The position numbers and the translations under genes were made by a program. A DNA stretch of 49,186 bases from Myxococcus xanthus (GTDB lineage Bacteria > Myxococcota > Myxococcia > Myxococcales > Myxococcaceae), in NCBI RefSeq assembly GCF_013116825.1, contig NZ_JABFNS010000062.1, positions 1-49,186 on the forward strand, given 5' to 3'. Below, one piece after another: positions 32,558 through 40,824 of this stretch. Numbering within the stretch: the first letter of the stretch is position 1; each line of letters opens with the position of its first letter. The notes beneath the pieces were generated by a model, which saw only the letters and a list, made by a program, of their open reading frames with translations, searched no databases and was not told the origin of the DNA.

Positions 32558-35495
32558 GGGTTCTCCCTAGATGCTTTCGAATCATCTCGAGCAACTGGTC
32601 ACGATCAAGGGGCTTGGTGAGATACGCGGTGCAACCGGCCGCGTGTGCCTTGTCCTGGTACTCCCGCCCCGCGTGTGCCGTCACCGCGATGACGGGAACA
32701 TTGGCCGCGGCGGGTAGGGCTCGCAACCTGCGGGTGACTTCCCAGCCGTCCAGGCGGGGAAGCGACAGGTCCATCAGGATGAGGTCCGGGGCGTCGCGGA
32801 TGGCGCGCTCCAAGCCGTGCTCGCCGTCCTCCGCTTCAATGACCTCGAAGTGGCCGTTGAGGTAGCGGCGGACGATGTCGCGGTTCTGCGCGCTGTCCTC
32901 CACATAGAGGATGCGGGCCAGCTTGCCGGCGCTGGCGGCGCGCTGGGACAGCAGCAGGCCCTTGGCCTGGGCGATGACGTCCTCCAGCGCGTGGCCGCCC
33001 TTCTTCACGAAGCCGGCGAAGCCGTCACGCAAGAGGGCCTCTTCCTCCGCGGAGAGCGTCTTGCCGGTGAGCACCACCACGGGCACCTGGAGCTTCTCCG
33101 CGCGCAGCCGGCGCAGGACCTCGAAGCCGTCCAGGTTGGGCATCATCAAATCCAGCACCACCAGGGCGGGCGGGGACACGCGCGCCTTGAGCAGGGCGTC
33201 CTCGCCGCTGCGGGCCTCGGAGGTGGAGAAGCCGGCGCGGCGCAGGTTGCGGCTGACCAGCTCGCGGGTGGCCGAGTCGTCGTCCACCACCAGGACCTCA
33301 CCCACGCTGGTGGAGGTGCCGGAGGACTGATGGAGGCTGCGCTGCACCACCTCCACCAGGCGGTCCGGCTCCACCGGCTTGACCAGGTACTCGCACGCGC
33401 CCAGGGAGAAGCCGCGCGCGCGCTGCTCCTCCACGGAGATGAGGATGACGGGGATGCCGGCCAGCGAGGGCTCGCTCTTGAGCTGGCTGAGCACCGACCA
33501 GCCGTCCAGCTTGGGCAGGTGGATGTCCAGGAGGATGGCCTGGGGCCGCAGCTCGCGGGCCCGCTTGAGCGCGGCGATGCCGTCCTCGGCCACCACCACC
33601 TTGAAGCCCGCGGGCTCCAACTGCCCGGCCACCAGCTGCTGGATGAGCGGGTCGTCGTCCACCACCAGCACCGTGCTGCCCGGCTGGGCCATGGCGCCCA
33701 CGTGCTGGGCCACTTCCGACACGGGCACGCCGCGCTCCAGGTGCGGCCCGCCGCCGTTGTCCGGCGTCTCCAGCGTGGTGGGCAGGCGCACCGTGAAGGT
33801 GGTGCCGCGGCCCAGGGTGGACGTCACGGTGACGTTGCCGCCCAGCACGCGGGACAGCTCGCGGACGATGGCCAGCCCCAGGCCGGTGCCGCCCACCTTG
33901 CGCGTGGTGGAGCCGTCCACCTGGCGGAACTTCTCGAAGATGAAGGGCAGCTCGTCGGAGGGGATTCCGACGCCGGTGTCCTCCACCGTCATGATGACTT
34001 CGCTGCCCGCGGGCACCAGGCTCAGCGCCACCTCGCCCGCGTCGGTGAACTTGGCGGCGTTGCTGAGCAGGTTGAGCATGATCTGCCGCAGCTTCAGCGC
34101 GTCCGAGCGGAGCATGCGGGCGGACGGGTCGATGTGGGTGGTGAGGGCCACGTCCTTGCCCTTGAGGTACTCCTTCACCGTGGCCAGGCACTCCTCGGCC
34201 AGCTCCTGCACGTCCACCTGCTCGGTGACGACCTCCACGCGGCCGGACTCAATCTTGGACAGGTCCAGGATGTCGTTGATGAGCGCCAGCAGCGTCTTGG
34301 CGTTCGTCTTCACGACGTTGAGGTCGCGGCGGCCGTGCGCCGTCAGCCGTTGGCCCTCCTCGCGCATTAGCAGGTCGCAGTAGCCGATGATGCCGTTGAG
34401 CGGGGTGCGGATTTCGTGGCTGAAGTTGGCCAGGAACTCGCTCTTGAGGCGGGCGGCGGCCTCGGCTTCCCGGGCGCGCTCCTCTTCGTTGCGCTTGGCC
34501 ACCGCCAGCTCCTGGGCCAGGCGGTCCAGGTCCTCGTTCTGCTGACGGATGATTTCCATCTGCAGCGCGCGCTGCTGGTAGGACGCCAGCGAGCGGGCGG
34601 ACACGGCGCGGGTGCGCTTGATTTCCTCCAGGCTGGCGGCGAGCTGCTTGTTGGCCGCCTCCAGCTCCGCCTTGGACGCGCGCAGCATCTCTTCGTGCTG
34701 CTTGCGCTCGGTGATGTCCTCGGTGACGCCCATCACGTAGCGGGCCACGCCGTGCTCGTCGAGCAGGGGCAGCTTGCGCGTGGCGAAGATGCGGTCCACG
34801 CCGTCGGCGCGGGCCACCTCTTCAAAGGACTTCATCTGCTTGGTTTCGAGAATCTCCGTGTCGATGGCGATGAACGACTCGGCCTGCTCCTTGGGGAAGT
34901 AGTCGTGGTCCAGCTTCCCCAGCAGCCATTCCTTGGTGACGCGGAAGGCGTCCGCGAACGTCTTGTTGGCCACCACCAGCCGGCGCGTGTCCGCGTCCTT
35001 CACGAAGAGGACGAACGGAATCGCGTCGATGATGTTCTCCATCAGGTAGTTGGTGCGCTCCAACTGCACCGCGGTGGCGGTGTGGCGGCGGCGGTCCGCC
35101 GTCATCCGCAGCTCGCGTTGCACCACGGGCGCCAGGCGGCTGAAGCGGTCCTCGGTGATGTAGTCGAGCGCTCCAGCGCGCACGCTGGCCTCCAGCGTGG
35201 CCTCGCACCAGTCACGCGACAGCACCACGAAGGGCAGCTCCTTGCCGTGCTTGCTCCACAGCGCCTGGACCTCGGCGAAGCCCATGTCGGGGACTTCCGA
35301 GCCGCACAGCACCAGGCCCCACGTGCGCGACAGCGCGGCCTCCGCCGCGGCCGCCGTGGTGGCGCGCTCCGTCACCACCGTCACGCCCGCGTGCTGGAGG
35401 GCTTCCTCCACGCGTTGGCACTCACGCTCGCCGGCCACGAGCAGGAGCGACGCATTGTCCGCCGGAGAGTCAGAGGGAGGCTGCGAGGAGGCCAT
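32550..35495 (-). CDS. hybrid histidine kinase: REC(degenerate)-PAS-HK-REC-REC-REC
   Basis: 981 residues, soluble. The N-terminal receiver-like domain (about 14-130) lacks the phospho-acceptor Asp ([12 protein letters not shown]), so it is likely a protein-binding module. PAS spans about 150-270 ([20 protein letters not shown]). A coiled coil follows (270-345), then HisKA with His360 in [13 protein letters not shown], and HATPase_c (about 460-575: [25 protein letters not shown]). Three receivers follow (about 605-720, 735-850, 860-978), with acceptor Asp in [22 protein letters not shown] and [11 protein letters not shown]. The second has an unusual KKGG at its conserved Lys. It starts 3 bases after the FIST gene and overlaps the single-receiver gene, so these form a three-gene phosphorelay operon in which FIST is a likely input. 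Confidence 0.93.
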   Translation of the reverse strand: MASSQPPSDSPADNASLLLVAGERECQRVEEALQHAGVTVVTERATTAAAAEAALSRTWGLVLCGSEVPDMGFAEVQALWSKHGKELPFVVLSRDWCEATLEASVRAGALDYITEDRFSRLAPVVQRELRMTADRRRHTATAVQLERTNYLMENIIDAIPFVLFVKDADTRRLVVANKTFADAFRVTKEWLLGKLDHDYFPKEQAESFIAIDTEILETKQMKSFEEVARADGVDRIFATRKLPLLDEHGVARYVMGVTEDITERKQHEEMLRASKAELEAANKQLAASLEEIKRTRAVSARSLASYQQRALQMEIIRQQNEDLDRLAQELAVAKRNEEERAREAEAAARLKSEFLANFSHEIRTPLNGIIGYCDLLMREEGQRLTAHGRRDLNVVKTNAKTLLALINDILDLSKIESGRVEVVTEQVDVQELAEECLATVKEYLKGKDVALTTHIDPSARMLRSDALKLRQIMLNLLSNAAKFTDAGEVALSLVPAGSEVIMTVEDTGVGIPSDELPFIFEKFRQVDGSTTRKVGGTGLGLAIVRELSRVLGGNVTVTSTLGRGTTFTVRLPTTLETPDNGGGPHLERGVPVSEVAQHVGAMAQPGSTVLVVDDDPLIQQLVAGQLEPAGFKVVVAEDGIAALKRARELRPQAILLDIHLPKLDGWSVLSQLKSEPSLAGIPVILISVEEQRARGFSLGACEYLVKPVEPDRLVEVVQRSLHQSSGTSTSVGEVLVVDDDSATRELVSRNLRRAGFSTSEARSGEDALLKARVSPPALVVLDLMMPNLDGFEVLRRLRAEKLQVPVVVLTGKTLSAEEEALLRDGFAGFVKKGGHALEDVIAQAKGLLLSQRAASAGKLARILYVEDSAQNRDIVRRYLNGHFEVIEAEDGEHGLERAIRDAPDLILMDLSLPRLDGWEVTRRLRALPAAANVPVIAVTAHAGREYQDKAHAAGCTAYLTKPLDRDQLLEMIRKHLGRTHV

Positions 35496-35498
35496 GGC

Positions 35499-36659
35499 TC
35501 AGTTCGCCCCGAAGACCAGCGCGGTCAGCGTGGTGTTGATGTGGAACCCCGAATAGATTTCGAAGTGCACGTTCATCCCAGCGGCGGTTGGCGCGGTCTT
35601 CAGCGTTTCCGCCAGTTGCTGCGCGGTGTTGGTGGCGCTGGCGTACCACATGCGTCCACCACAGTGAAAAAGCAGGGCGGCCTGGGGGTTCTGGACCCTG
35701 CGGGGTACCTCGTCGGTGAAGAAGCTGCGCGTCATGCCGGCCATGTCCCCCAGCTTCATCAGCTCCAGCTCGGTGCCTTCCTCCAGCAGGTTGGCGAAGA
35801 GGATGGAGCCATCCTCCTGCGGGCTCCAGGCGGCGCGGATGAAGTACTCCCGGCCCACGCGCAGCGCGGTGGGGCGCACGGCGAAGCCCCGGGGCGTGCC
35901 GAACTCCAGCTCCTCCACGCCCACGCCCAGGATTTCCGCGTAGCGTTTGGCGGCCGGGTACCCGTCGATTTCGAGCGCGCGGGTGTGGCTCTCATCCACC
36001 TTGGTGATGGTGAGCTTCTCACCGGTGGGCACGTACCAGTGGGAGCGGAGCGCGGCCCAGGGCGCGCTCGTCTTGAAGAGGGCCACCAGCACCGCGTCGG
36101 TGGCGACCTCGCCATCCACGTGCACCATGGCGGACTGCTTGGCCGGGTCGCGGTTGGTGTCGCTGGCGCCGCCGCCCACCAGCACCAGCGTCTGGCACTT
36201 CTCCAGGATGCCGAGCAGCAGCTCTTCCTTCTTGTAACGGAAGCCGTCGTCAATCACGAGGCCGACGAACCGGCGCGGGTCCAGGTCCTGCTGCCGCACG
36301 CCCAGGTCCTCGCACGCGCGCTTGATGGCGGCTGCCCCCGCGCTGATGGCGTCCACGGACAGGCCGGTGCCCAGGCCCAGGCCCACCTCGAAGTCACCGA
36401 AGAGGGCGCTCATCACCACGCTGCCCTCGTGGATGCCGGTGTTGTCCAGCTCGCCCGCGGTGGTGGCGCCAATCAGGCGCGTGTCCGCCGGCAGCCGCTG
36501 ACGCACGGCGCGGTTGAGCGCGTGCTGGTCACGCTCCCGCGAGGCGAACATCGTCACCAGGCGGGGCGTGTCGCTGCCCAGCTGACTGAGGAGGTCCTCC
36601 GCGGCGGCATCTGGCTCCCTCAGCGTGGTGCGAGCCGTCTGCATCTTGACCTGAGCCAT
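35499..36659 (-). CDS. FIST-domain sensory protein
   Basis: 386 residues. FIST_N spans about 30-220 (LVTMFASRERDQHALNRAVR, LIGATTAGEL, GGGASDTN) and FIST_C about 230-370 (GYPAAKRYAEILGV, FAVRPTAL, ALLFHCGGRM). FIST is described as a sensory domain, possibly for amino acids or other small ligands, and usually occurs with kinases or chemoreceptors. There is no signal peptide, so it is cytoplasmic. ATG 36659 was chosen with AGGA upstream (GAGGAACTCCGAGG region). The stop is 3 bases before the hybrid-kinase start, so it is the first gene of the FIST/kinase/receiver operon. It lies 29 bases downstream of the multiheme cytochrome gene on the same strand. Confidence 0.92.
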   Translation of the reverse strand: MAQVKMQTARTTLREPDAAAEDLLSQLGSDTPRLVTMFASRERDQHALNRAVRQRLPADTRLIGATTAGELDNTGIHEGSVVMSALFGDFEVGLGLGTGLSVDAISAGAAAIKRACEDLGVRQQDLDPRRFVGLVIDDGFRYKKEELLLGILEKCQTLVLVGGGASDTNRDPAKQSAMVHVDGEVATDAVLVALFKTSAPWAALRSHWYVPTGEKLTITKVDESHTRALEIDGYPAAKRYAEILGVGVEELEFGTPRGFAVRPTALRVGREYFIRAAWSPQEDGSILFANLLEEGTELELMKLGDMAGMTRSFFTDEVPRRVQNPQAALLFHCGGRMWYASATNTAQQLAETLKTAPTAAGMNVHFEIYSGFHINTTLTALVFGAN

Positions 36660-36688
36660 GGAGGAACTCCGAGGTGCGCGAGCGGGGG

Positions 36689-38530
36689 TTAGAGGCCGCT
36701 GCCGGGGTGCCGAGTATGACAGGCGCCGGTGCACTGCTGGAAAGACTCAGCACCGCCCCCCACATACATGCTCTCGATGGGTCCGAATTGCGCCACGTGA
36801 CTGTCAGGATAGCTCTTGTGACAGGACAGGCACGCGGCCTTGCTGGTGCGCTGGATGCTCTCCTTCGTCAGGTGGCATGACGAGCACTGTTGGAGCGGCG
36901 CGTCAAAGCGGTTGGACCGCGAGTGGATGAAGTGGGTGCGCACGAAGATGGGGCCCTCCAGTTCGAAGGCGAGCGGGGCGTGGCACCCGGCGCACGCGGC
37001 GCGGTTGTCGTTGGCGTGCAGCACCACGCCCAGCTCACCGCCCTTGCTGTGGCAGGAGGTGCAGGGGCCGGTGGTGTGCTTGGGCTGGGTGCGCTGCGGG
37101 GTCCCCACCTGGATTTCAATGGTCGTCGACCCGGGGAGGTCCTCGCCCAGGTACACGCGGCGGCCCTTCACCGTCACCAGGTAGGTGCCGGGGGCCGCGT
37201 TGTCCGGCAGCTTGAACTGCCAGGTGTCCGTGTTGGGTTGGTTCCAGAGGTTCGGGTCGATGAAGGCGCCGCCGAAGAGGACGTTGGCGAAGGGCAGGGT
37301 GGCGAACTGCGAGAAGACGCCGTCGCGCTCGGGCGTGGCCACCACCTGCTCGTCCACTTCGGGGTCCAGGAACGCCTCCAGCGCGACGATGGAGCGGATG
37401 GGCTGGATGTTCTGCGCCGGCCCGATGATTTGCGTCATCAGCATGCGCTCGCGGTGCTTGCGCCGGTAGTAGGTGGTCGTCGCGTCGACGAAGGCCCGGT
37501 AGTACTGCAGCCCGGAGTCGGTGCCGTCGGGGGCCACTTCGTTGTAGGGCGGCAGGTAGCCCTTGTCGTGGAGCCGGTTGCCCGCGCCGTCACGCAGGGT
37601 GAGCTGGAAGCTGATTTCCGTGCCGGGGGCATAGGTGCCGTCCGGGCGAGGCGGGGTGAGGGCCTCCACGCCAATGCGGAAGCCGTAGGCGTAGCGCGCG
37701 TCGCGCACCTGCTCCACCGGGATTTCGTAGGGCGCGCCCGGACGCAGGCTCCAGCGCAGGCGCAGCGTGCGGGTGTCGGAGCGCAGCGTGAGCGTCTTGC
37801 GCTGGGCGTGCTCGTACGCGTTGCGCAGCTCCAGGATGGCCTCTTCCTCGAAGTGGGTGGAGGCCGAGCAGTCGTCGGGCGTGGCGCAGCCGGAGGCCGT
37901 CTGGATGCCGCGGAAGCGGCGGATGAAGAAGTCGTCCATGCCCGCACGGCGCTGATGCTCGGTGCCCGCGTTGAGCAGGATGGGGACGCCGGTGAGCCGG
38001 CCGCGCGAGTCCACCGGCTCCACGATGAAGTGGCTGGGCAGGTCCATCCACGCCGCGTCCCGGAAGAAGCGGCGGCGGGTGTAGGGCCCCGGGGCGCCGA
38101 TGGACTCCTGGTCCACCTGACGCACGCCCCACCAGCCCAGGCCGCCGAAGTCGCTCTGGGCGATGAGGTTGCGCAGGCCCTCGTCCCGGGTGGAGGTGAC
38201 GAAGGTGCGGATATCAATCTGGTTGATGAAGAAGGTGGCGCCCTCGCGCACGCGCAGCGGCTGTCCCTCGCCGTTCTTCACGTCGAGCGCCAGCGCCACC
38301 GCGGGCGTCTTGTTGCCAGGCCAGGGCCAGCCACCAAGCAGCGCCTGGGGATCCACGTCCAGGAGCGCCTTCTCCACGGACCGTGTGTCCCGCGAGCGCG
38401 TCTCCAGCGAGACCGTGTCCGGCGCCTGCGTGTCCAGCGAGGCTGCGTCCGGGGTGTCCTGCCCGCCGCAGGCGAGCATCAGCCCTGCGAGCGACGCGAG
38501 CAGGGCCCGGGGGGCTCCAAGTCCACCCAT
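36689..38530 (-). CDS. pentaheme c-type cytochrome lipoprotein
   Basis: 613 residues. The signal peptide ends GLMLACGG, so a lipidated Cys near residue 21 is likely and the protein would be on the periplasmic or outer face. A large N-terminal region (about 60-480) is beta-rich, with an Ig/fibronectin-like end (PGTYLVTVKGRRVYLGED). C-terminal heme motifs lie at about residues 490 (CTSCH), 513 (CAGCH), 548 (CSSCH), 567 (CLSCH) and 600 (CTGACH, an unusual CxxxCH). Spare His residues (HFIHSRSNRF, HVAQF, HTRH) could be distal ligands. The layout recalls OmcA/MtrC-type outer-surface cytochromes but with fewer hemes. An electron-transfer role is inferred. ATG 38530 has AGGAG upstream. The FIST gene follows closely. 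Confidence 0.88.
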   Translation of the reverse strand: MGGLGAPRALLASLAGLMLACGGQDTPDAASLDTQAPDTVSLETRSRDTRSVEKALLDVDPQALLGGWPWPGNKTPAVALALDVKNGEGQPLRVREGATFFINQIDIRTFVTSTRDEGLRNLIAQSDFGGLGWWGVRQVDQESIGAPGPYTRRRFFRDAAWMDLPSHFIVEPVDSRGRLTGVPILLNAGTEHQRRAGMDDFFIRRFRGIQTASGCATPDDCSASTHFEEEAILELRNAYEHAQRKTLTLRSDTRTLRLRWSLRPGAPYEIPVEQVRDARYAYGFRIGVEALTPPRPDGTYAPGTEISFQLTLRDGAGNRLHDKGYLPPYNEVAPDGTDSGLQYYRAFVDATTTYYRRKHRERMLMTQIIGPAQNIQPIRSIVALEAFLDPEVDEQVVATPERDGVFSQFATLPFANVLFGGAFIDPNLWNQPNTDTWQFKLPDNAAPGTYLVTVKGRRVYLGEDLPGSTTIEIQVGTPQRTQPKHTTGPCTSCHSKGGELGVVLHANDNRAACAGCHAPLAFELEGPIFVRTHFIHSRSNRFDAPLQQCSSCHLTKESIQRTSKAACLSCHKSYPDSHVAQFGPIESMYVGGGAESFQQCTGACHTRHPGSGL

Positions 38531-38677
38531 GGTGCAACTCCTCGTACGTGTAAAAGCCGACGCCGCCATGGCGTCTGGGGCCAGTGGGCCGTGTCACCCG
38601 TCGCCTGTGGGGCGGTGTGGGCCGGGCCTCTCCCGTTTCCGGGTTTCCCCGGTTCGGGCCTTTTTAGCCGTACGAAG

Positions 38678-38705
38678 ATTATCTGCAACGAACAGATTTG
38701 TTCAA
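38678..38705 (-). promoter_or_regulatory. candidate promoter with overlapping inverted repeat for the cytochrome gene
   Basis: On the minus strand, TTGAAC (38705-38700) and GATAAT (38683-38678) are separated by 16 bases, a fair sigma-70-like pair. They lie in a locally AT-rich patch unlike the surrounding DNA. The inverted repeat GAACA-N4-TGTTC (38703-38690) runs from the -35 into the spacer, a classical repressor position. The predicted transcript would have a leader of about 140 bases before the cytochrome ATG. The 264-base gap (38531-38794) holds no gene. Confidence 0.4.
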
Positions 38706-38794
38706 CTTCTGGGAAAACAATCCGCCTGGAGTCAAACCTGCTGTGTTTTCAAGGAGATGAATGCCTGCCCCGCAGGGCTGCCTCACCCACAGGG

Positions 38795-40639
38795 TCATAC
38801 CTGCGCTTCATTCACTGAGCAGGATGCCTTGTTTGTCCTGCGGGGAAGCTCAATCGTGAATTCCGAGCCTTCCCCGGTTCGGCTCTGGACGTGGATGGTG
38901 CCCCCGTGGGCCTCGACGAGCTGGCGGACGATGTAGAGCCCCAGGCCGGTGCCGGGGTGCTGCCCGCCGGCATGGAGGCGCTGGAATCGGTGGAACAGGC
39001 GCTGCTGTGCTTCCACGCCCATGCCGATGCCGCCGTCCCGGATGGCGAAGCGGACGCAGTGGGGGTCGGCCTGGACGCGCAGCTCCACGGGGTGGCCGCG
39101 GCCGAACTTGAGGGCGTTGCTCAGCAGGTTGGTGACGACGCGGTCCAGGCGCTGCCGGTCCCACTGGCCGGTGGCGCCTTCCTCCGCGCGGATGCTGAGG
39201 GCGCAGCCCGCGGCGCTGGCCTGGTCTCGGTGGCGCTCCACCACCTCGCGCACCAGGTGCGCCAGGTCCAGCGGCTCCGTGTCCAGCACCATGCGGCCCG
39301 CTGACAGGCGGGACAGGTCCAGGAGGTTGTGCACCAGCCGGCCCAGGCGCCGCGTTTCGCCCTCGGCTCCGGCCAGGCCCTCGCGCAGCCGCGTGTCGGA
39401 GGTGCCGGCGCTCTGCATGGACAGGCGCCGCAGCCGCAGCTGGAGCGAGCTGAGTGGGTTGCCCAGGTCATGCGCGGCGATGCCGATGAGCTCCAGCGCG
39501 TCCTGCGCCTGCGCCAGCAGCCGGGCGTTGTCGAGCGCGAGCGCGGCGCGCGCCGCCAGCTCCTCCATGAAGGCCCGGTCCACCTCGCCGAAGCGGCGGT
39601 GCGTGCCGGTGGACAGCAGGCACAGCGCGCCCAGCACGCGGGAGCCCACCGCCAGCGGCACCGTGAGGGCGGACGTCACGCCCAGCGCGCACAGCAGCTC
39701 GCCGTGTGCGCTGCCTTCCAGCGCCGGCGGGAGACGGGCGAGGTCCAGCTCCGGGAGCAGCTCGCTGCGGCCCGTGCGCACCACGCGAGAGGGGCCCACC
39801 TCGCCATCCTCTGGACAGCGCAGCAGCGGCTCCCACATGCGGTGGGTGGCGGCGATGTCCTCGCAGGCCACCGCGTGCGGGCGCACCGTGCCGTCCTCGG
39901 AGGGGAGGAAGAGGATGCAGGCGTCGGCCACCTCGGGCACGCACAGCCGGGTGAGGGCCTCGCCCACTTCGCGCGCGCCTGACAGCGGCTGGAGCACGCG
40001 GCCGGCTTCCGCGAAGAGCGCCTGGGCCCGCTCCATCCGGCGGCGCTCGGTGATGTCGCGCGTCACCTTCACGAAGCCGCGCAGCCGCCCGTGCGCGTCG
40101 TACAGCGCGGTGAGCAGCGTCTCCGCCCAGAAGCGGCTGCCATCGCGGCGCACCCGCCAGCCCTCCGCCAGCAGGCGCCCCTCGCGCGCGGCCCGCTCAC
40201 GGTGCGCGCGGGGCACGCCCGCGGCCACCTCGTCCACCGGGTAGATGCGGTCCGCGTCGCGTCCGGCGAGCTCCACCTCGGACCAGCCGGTGAGGCGCTC
40301 GGCGCCCGCGTTCCACGCCGTCACCCGTCCGTGCCGGTCCAGGAAGCACAGCGCATAGTCCGTCACCCCGTCCATGAGGAGCTGCAGGTGCTGCTCGCTG
40401 GATTGGTGGCGCGCATGCAGCGGCGCCAGCGCGCGGTGGAGCACGAAGCCCAGCGCCGCCACGCAGGCCAGACCCAGCAGCCCCGCCAGGACGGCCTGGG
40501 GCAGGGCGCCGTGGCCCGGGGGCATGCTGGCTTGCGCGTAGACGGCGGACAGCAGCGTCGCGAGCAGCAGCAACCCGGCGAACAGGCAGGCGGACAGGCC
40601 GGCGCTCACTCGCTGGGCGAATGTCCAACGGCGCATCAT
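38795..40639 (-). CDS. membrane PAS-GAF sensor histidine kinase
   Basis: 614 residues. Two N-terminal membrane helices (about 10-32 and 44-66) enclose a very short periplasmic loop. A PAS domain follows (about 80-195, DGVTDYALCFLDRHGRVTAW), then a GAF domain (about 210-370), HisKA with His390 in AAHDLGNPLSSLQL (Asp replaces the usual Glu after His), and HATPase_c (NLLSNALKFG, DGGIGM, GTGLGLYIV). Kinase boxes are complete. The start is ATG 40639, with a G-rich stretch about 7 bases upstream; ATG 40636 or GTG 40657 are alternatives. It is upstream of the cytochrome gene on the same strand and could sense redox or energy state (inference). It is divergent from the SNF2 gene. Confidence 0.9.
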   Translation of the reverse strand: MMRRWTFAQRVSAGLSACLFAGLLLLATLLSAVYAQASMPPGHGALPQAVLAGLLGLACVAALGFVLHRALAPLHARHQSSEQHLQLLMDGVTDYALCFLDRHGRVTAWNAGAERLTGWSEVELAGRDADRIYPVDEVAAGVPRAHRERAAREGRLLAEGWRVRRDGSRFWAETLLTALYDAHGRLRGFVKVTRDITERRRMERAQALFAEAGRVLQPLSGAREVGEALTRLCVPEVADACILFLPSEDGTVRPHAVACEDIAATHRMWEPLLRCPEDGEVGPSRVVRTGRSELLPELDLARLPPALEGSAHGELLCALGVTSALTVPLAVGSRVLGALCLLSTGTHRRFGEVDRAFMEELAARAALALDNARLLAQAQDALELIGIAAHDLGNPLSSLQLRLRRLSMQSAGTSDTRLREGLAGAEGETRRLGRLVHNLLDLSRLSAGRMVLDTEPLDLAHLVREVVERHRDQASAAGCALSIRAEEGATGQWDRQRLDRVVTNLLSNALKFGRGHPVELRVQADPHCVRFAIRDGGIGMGVEAQQRLFHRFQRLHAGGQHPGTGLGLYIVRQLVEAHGGTIHVQSRTGEGSEFTIELPRRTNKASCSVNEAQV

Positions 40640-40824
40640 GTGGTGACTCCCCCCCAAGGCACCCTTCCGGGCGTGCCGTCGGTGAGGAAAGCATCACCCA
40701 GACTGCATGCTGGAGGACATCGTCCTGGTGGACGGGGTGGGGCCACCCCAGGGGCGCTCGGGCGGTGCGGTGCGGGCCTCCGGAGGGCGCTTCGTCCGAC
40801 GAAAGGCCGTCACGGGAGGCCGTC

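Noticed and set aside
38690-38703. GAACA-N4-TGTTC considered as a LexA (SOS) box
   Set aside because: The Gram-positive box is GAAC-N4-GTTC and this has six bases between GAAC and GTTC. The gene behind it is a cytochrome, not a DNA-repair gene.
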